DNA of 64,000 nucleotides from Halisarca cf. caerulea (taxonomy: Eukaryota; Porifera; Demospongiae; Chondrillida; Halisarcidae). The notes beneath the pieces are model-generated. The model saw only the letters and a program-made list of their open reading frames with translations, searched no databases and was not told the DNA's origin. Position 1 is the stretch's first letter. Each line of letters begins with the position of its first letter. The stretch covers positions 2,362,977 to 2,426,976 of the forward strand of contig CAUJGJ010000242.1 of assembly GCA_963170055.1 (NCBI GenBank), given 5' to 3'. Position numbers and translations under genes: made by a program. This document shows positions 12,401 through 24,694 of the stretch, in pieces.

Positions 12401-14186
12401 GTGTGGTAGATCTACCAGTGATTCCACTAGTACTACAGTTAGCATTAGATGGAGGATCAGACTGTGTTCCACTAGTTGTACTGTAACATACAGTGTAGGT
12501 GATACCACTTCCACTGACTGCACTCCATGACACTCTAAAAGCTGGAGATGAACCTTGTGCAGTTCTAGTTATAGTGAGACCTTGGACCTTGGATGGTAGT
12601 GGTGGTGGTGGTGGTGGTATGGGAGCTGGGGCTAAAAGAAGCAGAGTATTAGTACTAATATTGTTGGCTAAAAATCCATATTGATCAAAATTATAAGAAC
12701 AATAATAATATTATATATTTAGCTAAGGCAGTGAAGAATTTTCCATTGGAAACACTACATGCAGTATTTTTTCATATTCAGTTGTACCTAATTCAGAAAC
12801 ACCAATATGTACAAGACAACCCTCCCTTATACACTGTTCAATTCATGCACTGTTGCATGCTTTCTGAAATACCAGGGTTCTATCTAGCAGCTAGGGAGAG
12901 GGGAAAGCTTCCACCCCACCCCAAATGTCCAACTTCCTCTTCCAAAAAACAAGCGATTCGAGTTAAAAAACTTGTGGGCTGCCTACGGCCCTGGAAACTC
13001 GAATCGCTTGGAAATCGGCGTTGACTAAAATAATACTTCGAAGATCTCTTATGGTCTAAAAGACTCTTCGCTGATAAAATCAGGAGCAAACTAATGAATT
13101 TCACCGATATATAGCCGAAAGATTATGTACCGACTTCGCGTCCGCCATGTTGTTGACATATATATAATATATAGACATCATTCCGGACATTCCGGACACT
13201 TCTGATGAAAGTAAAGATTATATAGGGCCGCTTTCCGGCGGCCCAAAAACAACTTTAGTGTAATTTACTATGGGGAAGACCCTTTGTGAGGACTACAATC
13301 ATCTTCAATTTCACCTTTAATCAAATTACCTTAAATGATGTAATATGACCTCAGATCACCATACATAACCAAGAAGACCCAAGATCTCACCCTACATGGT
13401 TTATACATATACTACACACGCATCAAAACCTATGACCCGTCATTACACACGCATCAAAACCTACAACCCGTCATGTCTCACACAGTAGACATGCATTGTA
13501 AGTTCCCCGCCCTCCCCCTTAAACATCAATATTTGTTGGTAATGCACAATGCCAAGCATTATCCATAGCATAGGAACAGAATGTCGTGCATTTTAATATT
13601 GCATGATTTTGTGCATGACATCCGGTGCAGTTGAAAGCAAAAGTGTTTGTACCATAACAATATGCAGTGCAATTGTCTGTATGAGCATGCTTATATTCTT
13701 GGTTATAGAGACATTTCATAAGGTCTTTACATGAGTATACATTGACTAACATCGGAAACTAAGTAAGTTTTATTAATTTTTATAAATTAAAAGTGAGGAA
13801 TAATAACTGTGGATGCAACTTACTGAGAAATACTGATAGAGGTGTTAGGGTATGCCCATCATGGCTAGTGAATCTGCACTCATATTCTCCAGCATGAGTT
13901 GACTGGAAAGGTCTGAACTGCAATGTCAGCACATGACCATGTGTGTTTATTGCATAAACATCTGGTGAAGTTGCCGTTTGACTCAATCTGATTATTGAAC
14001 TCTCAGACTGACCACTTACTCTGTACCATTGCCATATGTATCGAGTGTCAGAACAGTAAATGTCAAATGTTCGTGATGGAGTTATTGTGATTGTTTCACC
14101 ATCCCGGTTGACAGTTTGATCTGAGTCACCCTTGATGTACACTCTCCGTTGAACAGCAGATCTAGAAGAAACATGTTGTGCAAAAG
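3323..14186 (-). CDS. Gene A: Ig/FN3 single-pass receptor with tyrosine tail (multi-exon)
   Basis: Probable type I membrane receptor. Exons in transcript order: 14186-13824, 12631-12296, 10062-9730, 8269-7946, 5953-5684, 5610-5362, 5263-4955, 4747-4565, 4488-4396, 4090-3824, 3753-3570, 3416-3323. Domains in order: Ig, FN3a, Ig, FN3a, FN3b, c, d, e (split over two exons), f, TM helix, tail. All introns are phase 1 except the last (phase 2), and the exons sum to 1000 residues plus stop with no internal stop. The first exon reads AFAQ-HVSS, like the back half of a signal peptide, so a small upstream exon is expected, as in genes D and E; I did not find it. Both FN3a exons begin with proline-rich linkers, which suits internal placement. 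The ligand is unknown. An alternative is two genes (13.8-12.3 kb and 10.1-3.3 kb), but no tail exons lie between them. Confidence 0.75.
3570..3753 (-). CDS. Gene A exon: transmembrane helix
   Basis: Phase 1 in, phase 2 out. Short juxtamembrane stretch, then a hydrophobic helix with GVLFGGVAIG (a GxxxG packing motif), Cys near the inner face, and the stop-transfer KLRKWKK. Confidence 0.85.
3824..4090 (-). CDS. Gene A exon: membrane-proximal FN3f
   Basis: 89 codons, phase 1-1. Contains VLLSWQPLS, LYIVSYKSVDGSS and a C-terminal KNKGDTEN. The donor after AAT A is a good gtaagg, which makes the lost donor in gene B stand out. Confidence 0.83.
4146..4333. mobile_element. MITE with CAGTGGAACCCCT terminal inverted repeats
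   Basis: Left end CAGTGGAACCCCT and right end AGGGGTTCCACTG are inverted copies around 188 bp. It lies in the gene A intron before FN3f. Confidence 0.7.
4396..4488 (-). CDS. Gene A exon: FN3e, second half
   Basis: 31 codons, phase 1-1. Contains EVPYRVAVRARTSKGLGE, the F and G strands. Length (93 nt) is identical in genes A, B and D. Confidence 0.78.
4565..4747 (-). CDS. Gene A exon: FN3e, first half
   Basis: 61 codons, phase 1-1. Encodes strands A to E of an FN3 (RITWQRPLNSNGRILGYEV). The rest of the domain is in the next exon. Confidence 0.8.
4955..5263 (-). CDS. Gene A exon: FN3d
   Basis: 103 codons, phase 1-1. Contains HVAWDIPLAGGRNGI, YNITGLSPGTEYTVRV and NGTGPFS, with N-glycosylation sequons. 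Donor gtgagt. Confidence 0.85.
5362..5610 (-). CDS. Gene A exon: FN3c
   Basis: 83 codons, phase 1-1. Contains KVQWTPPLNS and the conserved LHPYEEYTISVQAGNRAGLS block shared with genes B, C and D. The donor is gttagc, weaker than gtgagt in gene B. Confidence 0.8.
5684..5953 (-). CDS. Gene A exon: FN3b
   Basis: 90 codons, phase 1-1. Contains VTWTSSGAEDYIIYY and LDSNTAYTFKISA, the FN3 B/C strands and the F strand. Close paralogue in gene C at 33.2-33.5 kb. Confidence 0.82.
6027..7230. other. Gene A intron, repeat-rich, no exon seen
   Basis: Part of the intron between FN3a copy 2 and FN3b. It contains the hairpins at 6392-6448. No FN3 or Ig coding signature in any frame. Confidence 0.55.
6392..6448. 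repeat. Two adjacent hairpins
   Basis: GGTAAGGGTAAC and GTTACCCTTACC form a perfect 12-bp stem with a 6-base loop (aaatta). A shorter, related stem with the same loop follows directly. Confidence 0.7.
7231..7417. mobile_element. CAGT-ended MITE with TA duplication
   Basis: Begins CAGTCAGACTTCACTTATC and ends GATAAGTGAGATCTCACTG, flanked by TA on both sides. Tc1/pogo-type target choice. Confidence 0.65.
7946..8269 (-). CDS. Gene A exon: Pro linker plus FN3a (copy 2)
   Basis: 108 codons, phase 1-1. Linker PTSTPPPPSK, then the same Cys-paired FN3a as at 12.3-12.6 kb. Acceptor ttcag, donor gtaag. Confidence 0.82.
8270..9729. other. Gene A intron, no exon seen
   Basis: Includes the 8891-8922 hairpin. 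No domain signature was found in the open frames here. Confidence 0.5.
8891..8922. repeat. Perfect 13-bp hairpin
   Basis: GGCCAATCATGAG and CTCATGATTGGCC are separated by 6 bases. Confidence 0.7.
9730..10062 (-). CDS. Gene A exon: Ig-like domain 2
   Basis: 111 codons, phase 1-1. Cys in YDIVCSE, Trp in KDWYRV and the DSGEYECRL signature. Paralogous to Ig1 with the same donor gtaagttgc, but without the signal-peptide remainder, so it is an internal domain. Confidence 0.8.
10679..11379. mobile_element. CGCATGTGGG TIR element, copy 1 (gene A intron)
   Basis: The right end GGACATGTCCCACATGCG is intact and the left end is eroded. Internal landmarks (AATACCAAATCCGCGTTTAG, GTTTGCATAGTGATAAAA) match the copy at 20319-21048. 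Confidence 0.7.
11380..12295. other. Gene A intron remainder, nothing recognised
   Basis: Short frames only; no domain or TE termini that I could identify. Confidence 0.45.
12296..12631 (-). CDS. Gene A exon: Pro linker plus FN3a (copy 1)
   Basis: 112 codons, phase 1-1. Starts with the proline run PAPIPPPPPPLPSK, then an FN3 with SWSAVSGSG, an unusual Cys pair (YTVCYS and NANCST), and YYIWVAAVSSGG in the F strand. Donor is gtatgc. Confidence 0.8.
12949..13246 (+). repeat. Hairpin-bearing repeat family, copy 1
   Basis: Starts CAAGCGATTCGAG and reads back as CTCGAATCGCTTG about 50 bp later, enclosing a GGC/GCC-rich core. Ends with a second GGGCCGC/GCGGCCC pair. Matches 52809-53076. Confidence 0.65.
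13414..13475. repeat. Short tandem pair, about 30 bp x 2
   Basis: TACACACGCATCAAAACCTA followed by Y-rich CCGTCA occurs twice in tandem. Confidence 0.7.
13519..13745 (-). CDS. Candidate alternative terminal exon encoding a Cys-rich domain
   Basis: A 74-codon open frame ending in TAA with nine cysteines spaced C-x5-C-x13-C-x3-C-x9-C-x2-C-x9-C-x3-C-x9-C. A phase-1 acceptor (gatgttag) lies 78 nt below the gene A Ig1 donor, behind a pyrimidine-rich stretch. Splicing Ig1 to it stays in frame and would give a short secreted Ig plus Cys-rich protein. I do not recognise the Cys pattern. It could instead be a chance frame or a cassette with a weak donor. Confidence 0.4.
13824..14186 (-). CDS. Gene A exon: Ig-like domain 1 with signal-peptide remainder
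   Basis: 121 codons, phase 1 at both ends, acceptor cctag, donor gtaagttgc. V/I-set hallmarks: Cys in FDIYCSD, Trp in WQWYRV, and the GEYECRF motif near the end. The N-terminus (AFAQ) resembles a signal-peptidase site. Confidence 0.8.
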
Positions 14187-16260
14187 CTAGGACAAAATAT
14201 TGAAAGTGGCTATAATAGATATATTTCATCCAATATAAAGTAATCAAATTTATGCATGTGAAATGTTGGTATCTTATGGTCACTGAATTATAGAAATAAA
14301 TGCATCCAGATTCCCTTATGATACACTTTTCATTGAAAATGTACAATATAATACGACATTGTGTAACAAATAATGGGAACTGTAAGACAGTATTATAGAG
14401 ACTTAGTGGTGTGTGGAGATAATCTTTTTTGAGTATCATAATGTATGAAATTTCAGATTTCTGAGTAATGCGGACAAAGTAGGTATTCTACTCATTGACA
14501 ACTTGGTTTGAGAGAAACCTGCAATGGGAATATTAATTATGACTGTTCATGAAAACAGATTTGGTGGCTGATGTCCACTTGGATTGTTTATGTTTATTGT
14601 GTACCTCATCATGCAGGCTTTGTCCCCTAGTTCTGTTTTACATGTGGCACGTGCACATCAATCTATAACTAGTTGTAAACATAGCCAGGTATATCGTATA
14701 TGTACATGTATTTTGCAAGTTTAAAAAAGTATTTTACTGGCATTAACCAACCACAACATGATTGACCTACATCTAATAAAATGTAAGAATGTTGAAAAAA
14801 AAGTCTGATCCAATATTGTTTAATGGTATGAACCAGAACTATGGTTCAATAGTATGAATAATATGTGTACTATATTGCCAAAACTCCTGTATTGACTACT
14901 CATGAATTGAGGCACATAAGGACTGTCTTACAACTGTGGGGTGCATAGCCGCAGCATTGATTACCTTGTGGTTTGATTGTTATGAAAACTGCAAGATTAT
15001 GTAAACTTTTGTAGATTGAAGTGAGGATGAGATTGAAGGAGAAAATGGACTTCTATACTGCACTTCCACTAACTAGCATGAAACAAGTATTTCTGACGCT
15101 ACTAGCTGTGTTGTTAAGTCGATTTAGATCGATTGTTTGTGCAGACAAGCCTTCTACCATGGAAACTAGCCACTTCACTTGCAAATCATGCGCGCCAACA
15201 ACTACTAATCAGCATAAAATGGCAGACACGATCTAGGCTGAGCTCAATTGGCTGGAAATGATTGAAGGCACCTAAGGCACCTTTGAAGGAGACACTTGAG
15301 CTTCTTGTTGATAATGATGATGAATAAGACTCAAGAACGCATTAGCTGTGAGAATGGGTTCAGTTTGGGTTAGCTTCCCTAAGCAATTCTTTTGTTTATA
15401 GTTCACATTTGTTGCTTTCACTGTACTGCCAGGTCTTTCTTGCCCTAGAGATAAATGGTTAAATGTCCAACTATTAGATGAATAAGGGAATAAAAGTATC
15501 TTGCATAGTAGACGTTGATTGTGCATTTTTTTTCGTGACTGACCGTAATTGACCTGACAAAGGTATTTTGGTTGTAACATAAATAAGGTAAATATGGTTT
15601 AATCGTACTATAAAATGCATGCACCATCACTGTACCAAACACTCACAGTAATAAGGGCTTGGTACATAAAGAAGTGACTATTCTGCATGTCTCTTCTCAA
15701 ATTCTGAAAGCTCCAACTAAAACTATAAACTCAGGTAGTACTGTACTAACCACAATTATCTGAAACAAAACATTATGCATGTACGTACTGAATAAATTTT
15801 GTTATACAGTCATTTCTGGGATCTGCACCTTTCATCAGCTACTGTAGGACTGGATAGTAACAGTAACAGATGTTCCTTGGAAGCTTTGCATCAATAATAA
15901 CAGCAATTAGTGATTCATTTAAGTTAAGATTGTGGCTAGAACATTTCTACCAATTTGAATACTCCTGACATAATATAATACTAGGCAGATGATTGTCATT
16001 GTGGGGGCAAGCCTGAGTCACTGGTAGAGGCATAAAGACGATCGATAAGCAGCACTTCATTATAATGCTGGCTGCCCAAGAACTGGGATTTGCAATTGGG
16101 TGCATGCTTGTGTGTGAATAATATGTGGAGCAGTGCATGGGGCAGCTAGAGATTTGGTACAGGAGTGTAGTTCTTTAGAAACTTAGAATCAACTGAACAT
16201 GCAACCGTTATCAACGTCGAGTGTAGCTGCATGAATGTTGTATAATTAATGTGTTGTTCT
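14187..16260. other. 5' side of gene A: expected first exon not located
   Basis: By analogy with genes D and E, a 45-50 nt signal-peptide exon with a phase-1 donor should lie here on the minus strand. No candidate met start, hydrophobicity and phase together. A plus-strand signal-like frame at 15078 has no partner exons. Confidence 0.4.
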
Positions 16261-16612
16261 CAGGGGCGTAGCCAGGAATTTAGAAAAGGGGGGTGGGGAA
16301 ATGAGCAAAATTGTGGTCTCGCCCACTGTAAGTAGCAGGCTTTTACTCTGTGAAATGGCTGCCACATGCGCTAATTATAATATAGAGCGATAAAGCGACT
16401 CAAAAGGGTAGTTTAGAATCTTTCAAAGCACTCATTGAGGAGGAAGGTCAATTCTCTTGAAGTATCCTGAATAATTTTCTGATTTGGGGAGTAAAGTAAG
16501 GAATTACATGTTCTCATTTAAAAGGATCAAATAATTTCTGATTGTGAAATCCTGAAAACTTAAGGGGGTGGGGGGCATTTGCCCCTTTTGCACTCCCCTC
16601 GCTACACCCCTG
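16261..16612. mobile_element. MITE with CAGGGGCGTAGCCAGG ends, copy 1
   Basis: Left end CAGGGGCGTAGCCAGG; right end GCTACACCCCTG. A second, inverted copy is at 57657-58035. The flanks gttgttct and gttattgt may be an 8-bp duplication with changes. Confidence 0.7.
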
Positions 16613-17260
16613 GTTATTGTCTGTGGCATGCAGACCTGTGGCTAATCAATACTATGTGTTCCTTCTCCTGTTGTTTGAACCTCGGACTACAACCGTACAA
16701 TACAATTGTGTATGACAGGAGTGTGGGGGAAGAGAACGCCTTATCCCTGCTTTAGATCATAGGCCGATGTTCGTCTCATCCTCAGGAGTGGGTAATCAAT
16801 GCCTGTTTATACTATCGAATTCGAAGGACAAAAATGGCCTAAATCATCCACTTGATCCTTAAATACCCAGTTAAAGGGTTGATAAGGCCCACTGAGTTAA
16901 CAGAGAAGAAAACGAGCAAAGAGCGCTTACTGTATGGCAGTTGCCGAAGGTGCTGCTATGCACCTGGAAATATAATTAAGAAGCTGTGAAAACTTAATTG
17001 GCTGAGCGTACGTTCACCGGTCAAAAAATTGTCGGCCAGATGTATGACACATATATATCCAGCCACAGACTCGACCAGTGTACATCACGTCATTGTGGGG
17101 CTCGCTCAAGCTCACCCAATGATGGCATTATAAGTTCTAGTGTACTCCATCAAATAAATAATTTGCGAGTAAATTCATGTTTGAAATAATTGACAAATGG
17201 ATGTAGACCAGTATACGCATGTATAAGCAGAGCGCTTCCAAATGAATATTAGACTATATA

Positions 17261-17447
17261 CAGTCACAAGCACACCTAATATATCCAAAACTGGGTTATC
17301 TGAAAATTTAAGGCCTATTTTATCCAGCACTCCACTGTGAATGACTATCACTAATTTGTGTACAATCCACCATGATGTATCCAACACCTGGTTTATCTGA
17401 CAAATGTTATGAGGAACAAACATGGTCGGATAAATGAGGGCCCACTG
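17261..17447. mobile_element. CAGT-ended MITE with TA duplication
   Basis: Starts CAGTCACAAGCAC, ends GAGGGCCCACTG, TA on both sides. About 187 bp. Confidence 0.55.
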
Positions 17448-17619
17448 TATATAATTTTATATAATGCACAAGATTAAGTTTCCATTTCACAATTACATTA
17501 TAATTACATGAATAATCCTTATAAGCATGGTCCAACTTCACCTCACAATACAAAAGCCTTCTCGTATATTTATTATTCTAGTTCAGAAATATATCCTTGT
17601 ACAACTCTTGTAGGTACTA

Positions 17620-19030
<1,411 letters not shown>

Positions 19031-19202
19031 ATTAATACAGTTAATCCCCAGTGAGAAACACATCATGCAGTTCTTGTTTATAATGATAATATTATTATAT
19101 AGAGAGAAGGTATTAATTTCATATTGAACTCTCCTGCAGAGGGTAATTTGTGAAGTGCATGATGTAGGTAATGTGTAGAAGAGAAGAGGAAGTTATAATC
19201 AC

Positions 19203-19296
19203 TCATTTAATTGCTACTCTTTCGTAAGCCGGGCTTGTTGTTATGGTAACATCAGCATAGCGCCCTTCATCAACCTTTTCATAAATGGCATCCACC
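19203..19296 (-). CDS. Gene B exon 12: tyrosine tail
   Basis: 30 codons plus TGA with YEKV, YADV and YERV. Intact, which suggests the donor loss is recent or that the exon is still used. Confidence 0.78.
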
Positions 19297-22200
19297 CTAA
19301 GCCGGAATGCAAAGTGATCGATTGCTCAAATTTCACGAAATAACATATAATGGAATGGTTTATACATGCATAAGACATTTAGATGAAGGGTTATTCATCA
19401 AGGTACATATATAACATATATTTCAGTTGTGTTTACATGGTGTACACAACTTTGTGGACATATATGAATGTGTGACTAACTTGCTTTCAGCTGTAGGGTC
19501 TGTCTCAGTGGACGTTGGTTGCGTCTTCCATTTCCTCAGTTTGTAGACTCCACATACTATTCCTTGTACCAGCAATACAGCCAACACACCAATAGCCACC
19601 CCTCCAAATAGCACTCCTACAGTCACGGCAGTGTTGTCATCCACAGCAGCACTCAGCAATACTATTGAACAGGATCAATGGATTAATGCAGGCATACGAG
19701 GTTATGCATATACTGCAGTGAATGCAAGATTACTGTTAGTATAAATTGACATTCAGTGTTCCTTATTGTATTCTGTGTCTCCCTTATTCCTCCCATTCTC
19801 AGTTGAGACTTGAACTAAGAACATGTAGCCAACTTTTGAGTTTAGACGAGAAATGACCACACTTGAACTCGAAGTGTTAATACTTCCTCTAGAACTGCCA
19901 TCAACTGATTTGTAGGAGACAATGTACAAAGGAAGTCCTTTAGCTTCCACGAAGGACAGTGGTTGCCAGGATAGGAGGACAGTATCATCAGGACTCCAGC
20001 TAGCTTTCAAACTGCCAACTGGTTTGGTGGGTACTGCAACCAACGGTTTTGCAATAATAATGTACATAACACAATAAGTTAGTAAAATGTACAACTGCAT
20101 AATAAAATGTCATTTGTATGCTTTCAAGATTCACACAATATGGATTGGTCAAGACCATCTGAAATCAATTAGAAAATACCTCCTTCCTTTAAAAACACAA
20201 TTATTCCTTCTCTTTCTCCAAAGCCCTTACTTGTACGAGCTCTCACCACTGCTCTGTATGGAACCTCAATCTCTGCAAGAATAGGCGATGTAAAAAGTTG
20301 TTTGAACTGCGAAGAGTACGCATGTGGGACATGTCCAGATTTGTTATGATAACGCTACTGAGTTTGCATAGTGATAAAACATTATTTTTCGGCGCCTACA
20401 AGTTATTAGTCACGCATTTATCTCGTGATTCAGACTGATATTCGGGTGTATACGAATACCAAATCCGCGTTTAGTGACGTTTTGTGTCGTCACGGTTGCT
20501 CTGTCACATGCTCGCTTGTGACTAAACTGAATGTTCTTCGGAATTTTAGTTTTCGGCTGGGTGATGCACGAGGGAACAAGCTAGAGGCAGTTTCTTGGTG
20601 CCAACTTTGAGCCATCAGGAGAATACAACTTTTCCATGTGGCAGCAAGAGAGCTTTTGTTCCTGTCCCAAGCTATAGGCGCTTGAAGTTTGTCTTTTGAG
20701 GGCCAATATTACAGATCTCGGCTTTGGAGAGGAATTGTCTTTGCTGCCGCATGGAAAAGTTAGTAAATGTTCTGCTATAGCGATTTATGTGCAAAAGTAG
20801 TCTTGAAAGCGTTCCTCCATCTATCACCCCAAGCGTTTCGCTTTGTAGTAGGGGTTAGTAAAACTTAAGTAGCTTCTGCGCGCTTGAATCAGGTCTTTCA
20901 AAAGGGTACTCATCGAAACGCTTATGTGTCTGCCTACATGTTAAGCCTACATTTGACGCTCTGAAGCTTCTGCAAGTTGAGAACAGAAGCTGTAAAAAAG
21001 ACCGAAATTTTCACACCTTCGAATTAGCGCGGACATGTCCCACATGCGTAAAATCCCATCACAAAATGTTAACTCACCAAGTCCAGTCAATATAATGGAT
21101 TCAGTGGATACACTCAATGTTCTTTCAACCCCACCAATAGGACCATAAGTAACATCATAGCCTAGAATTCTACCATTGGAGTTGGTTGGACTTTGCCAAG
21201 TGATTCTGACACTTCCATTTGACATTGGCACTGACATGAGGCTTACAACTGCTCCAGGAACTGTGACACAACATATTATGCAATAAATACAACCTCATAA
21301 TACTGTAGTTTGAGTTTAAAATAAACACATGAATTTTGTAAACTTATTTTTATGGACAAAAGGAGTACATGCAAGTATAATAATATTTATTTTTTCCTTA
21401 AAGTTTATATTTAATGCCATAATTCAGTTTCTTTAATTGATCATAAACTGTGCATGCACTCACGGTCATCAGAAGTGCTGATCAGTGATCCTGTACTAAA
21501 TGGTCCTGTACCATTCACAGTAGAGGCAGCCACTCTCAATGTATACTCTGTACCTGGACTCAATCCTGTGATGTTGTAGGTGATGAGTTCTGGAGTACTG
21601 AAGGTAGGGTTTGGTGAACGAACAGTGACATTCCCAATTTTTGGGGATACCTCAACCATATAGTTGATAATGATTCCATTCCTACCACCAGCTAAGGGTA
21701 TGTCCCAAGCCACATGGATCCAAGTAGATCCCTTATTCACACTTCTTACATTTCGAGGTTGGCCACTGGGAACTAAGGAAGAATGAGATTCACAAGTCAA
21801 GAATTTAATGAGATTCACACCAAGAGAGGATCACTATCGAGTGCAAATTATAAGGAAACTCACCATCACTGTACATCCTAGCAGTACCAGTCACAGGTGC
21901 ACTCAGTCCTGCTCTGTTACCAGCTTGTACTGATATGGTGTACTCTTCATATGGATGAAGACCAATGAGGGTGTGGTCATTGGAACTTGAAAGTATAGTG
22001 TGTTGATTATTGTTGCTCATTGGAGAGGTGTAGTTAATATGATACATCAGTGAATTGCTATGCTCTGAGTCTTGCCATCCTATGCTTATTGATCTGGATG
22101 AAACAACTGATAGCCTCAGATGGTACACAGCTGAGAAATGTGAATATTTCAAGATAATACAAAATTTGTAGGAACTTATACGCACATACAATTTTACATA

Positions 22201-22364
22201 ATAACCGTATCTGCGAAAAGTGACTACTTCATGGGTCTTACCAGTTTTGCATTTCTGTGCATTTTTTGATAGTGTTTCAAATATAGTACAACTTGAACCC
22301 ATGCACTCGCGAGGTCGTCACAAGTTCCGTTCCGCAGTTATGTCTGAATACATTCCACTATCAC

Positions 22365-22416
<52 letters not shown>

Positions 22417-22815
22417 TATTACTTTAGTTTTGAGCTACAAGACTTTATAGTTCTATTTCCATTAGTATATAATATTATTATGAGTTCTGATATATAGTAT
22501 ACTGCATCCGTCTCCTGCAGGTCTTGTTATTGGCCTATTAATACAGGCAGTAATTATGCTATTGACAGAAATTAATGGTGGATGTATGGAATGGATCAAG
22601 ACAGAAAGTGCAATAACTTGCTTAAAATTTAATGGCACTGAAACTTCACCGACCTTTCACAAATTACCTAAAAAAAAGATTTGCATGAAAGACGAATTTG
22701 TGCACTTTTTGATAATGAAGCAATTGGAGCGCCATTCCCAATTGCTTGCTTTACCACGAAGTGGAACCTTTTAGTAAGTACGATCATATATACAAGTACA
22801 CATGCATGCATGCAT

Positions 22816-22897
<82 letters not shown>

Positions 22898-22925
22898 GCA
22901 CACACACACACACACACACACATGT

Positions 22926-22991
<66 letters not shown>

Positions 22992-24617
22992 CAGACATGT
23001 GTATAGCTAGCCAAACACACAACCACTAATGTTTAAATGTATTCACTCACCGGTTGGCAATGTGAACTGTTGCACTTCAGCTCTGTTTACCCCCAATCCA
23101 TTGCCAGTCACATATGTGATATTGTACTCAGTGTTGGGTTGTAATTGTGTTATTGTTACTGCATTAGAATAGGGAACACGTCTTGGTTGAGCTCTTGAGC
23201 CAACTTCTTTATAATACACAGTTCCAGAAGGAGGGCTTGGGACCAGTGTAATGGAATGAGTAGTGACAGCTGTCACTTGTATTTCAGCTTGGTCTGCAAT
23301 AGTATATATACACCCATCAATACTTAATAATAGCAGTGAAGGAGAAACCTGCACATTGTAAGTGCATGTAATCTCACTTGTAGTTCTAGCAGTGGCTCTT
23401 CTTCTGCTGCCTTCACCACTACGGAAAGTGGCCCAAACCTCCACTTCATAGGTGCCACTTTCCTCCAGACCAGTGATTGTGTACTGTGTCTGCTGTGAAC
23501 CAATTGTTCTTGTACTGCTCCAGGTACTAGATGATGTCTTGTGATATCTTAGTCTGTATCCAGTGGGATTTGTGAAGACTGATGGAGGCCTCCATGTCAC
23601 CACCAGAGCAATTTGTGTATCATGTAATCTCACATTTAGTGCTTTCACAGATCCAGATGCTAAATGCCAATACAATACACCCATTAGTAATGATGAACCA
23701 AGCAAACCAACATTTCAAGCCCACCTGTAGTACCAAACATTGTCCTCACAGTTCCTGCTCTGCTGCTAACAAAAGCCCAAACCTCCACTTCATACCTAGT
23801 ACCTGGTTTGAGTACAGGTGTGGTGTACTGTCTCCGTGTAGCAGTCAACTGTACAGTACGACTCCAACCACCAGGTGATCCACTAGATGGTCTCTCACGA
23901 TATCTGAGTTGATAGGTAACAGGAGTTGGATAGTTGCTACCAGAAGGTGGTCCCCATGTTATGATCAGTCCAAATATAGTAGTGGATGGTCTCACTTGGA
24001 GGGAGGTTACTTGGCCTGGTACTAAACAAATGTTTGTCAAATAAGAAAATAGCATTGGATGTTTAGTGTTAAAATAAATATGGTTTAATTCACACTTGAA
24101 AAGTACATACATTGACGAGTGCTTGCTATTCTTAATACACTCCGCCCATTCCCTACAGTAGATACTGGCCAAACCTCCACTTCATACCTGGTACCTGGTT
24201 TGAGTACAGGTGTAGTGTACTGTCTCCGTGTAGCAGTCAACTGTACAGTACTACTCCAACCACCAGGTGATCCACTAGATGGTCTCTCGCGATATCTGAG
24301 TCGATAGGTAACAGGAGTTGGATAGTTGCTACCAGAAGGTGGTCCCCATGTTATGATCAGTACAAATATGGTAGTGGATAACCTCACTTGGAAGGAGGTC
24401 ACTGGGCCTGGTACTAATAAGCAAGTAAACATTACTAATCCATGGATTTTAATAAGCAATCATGATGTATTGATTTAAGAAACTGAATGTCAACCATAAT
24501 TTATGACAATTAATACGTAAATATTATATGCACATATTCTGCAAAAATATTAACTAATATATGCATAAGCATAAGGGACATGTCCAGAATTGTTATATAT
24601 GATAGTGCTCCTCAGTT

Positions 24618-24694
<77 letters not shown>

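Noticed and set aside
13414..13475. CRISPR-like repeat
   Set aside because: Only two adjacent units with no spacers; a simple tandem duplication.
15078..15236. Plus-strand frame beginning with a signal-peptide-like stretch (MKQVFLTLLAVLL)
   Set aside because: No plus-strand partner exons or donor in a matching phase within reach; the gene it would need to serve is on the minus strand.
19753..19767. U12-type (AT-AC) intron to explain the gene B donor
   Set aside because: The sequence ataagg does not fit the U12 donor consensus ATATCC, and the paralogous introns are ordinary GT-AG.
22556..22774. Plus-strand 72-residue frame in the gene B intron
   Set aside because: No domain, no conservation in the paralogues, and antisense to gene B.
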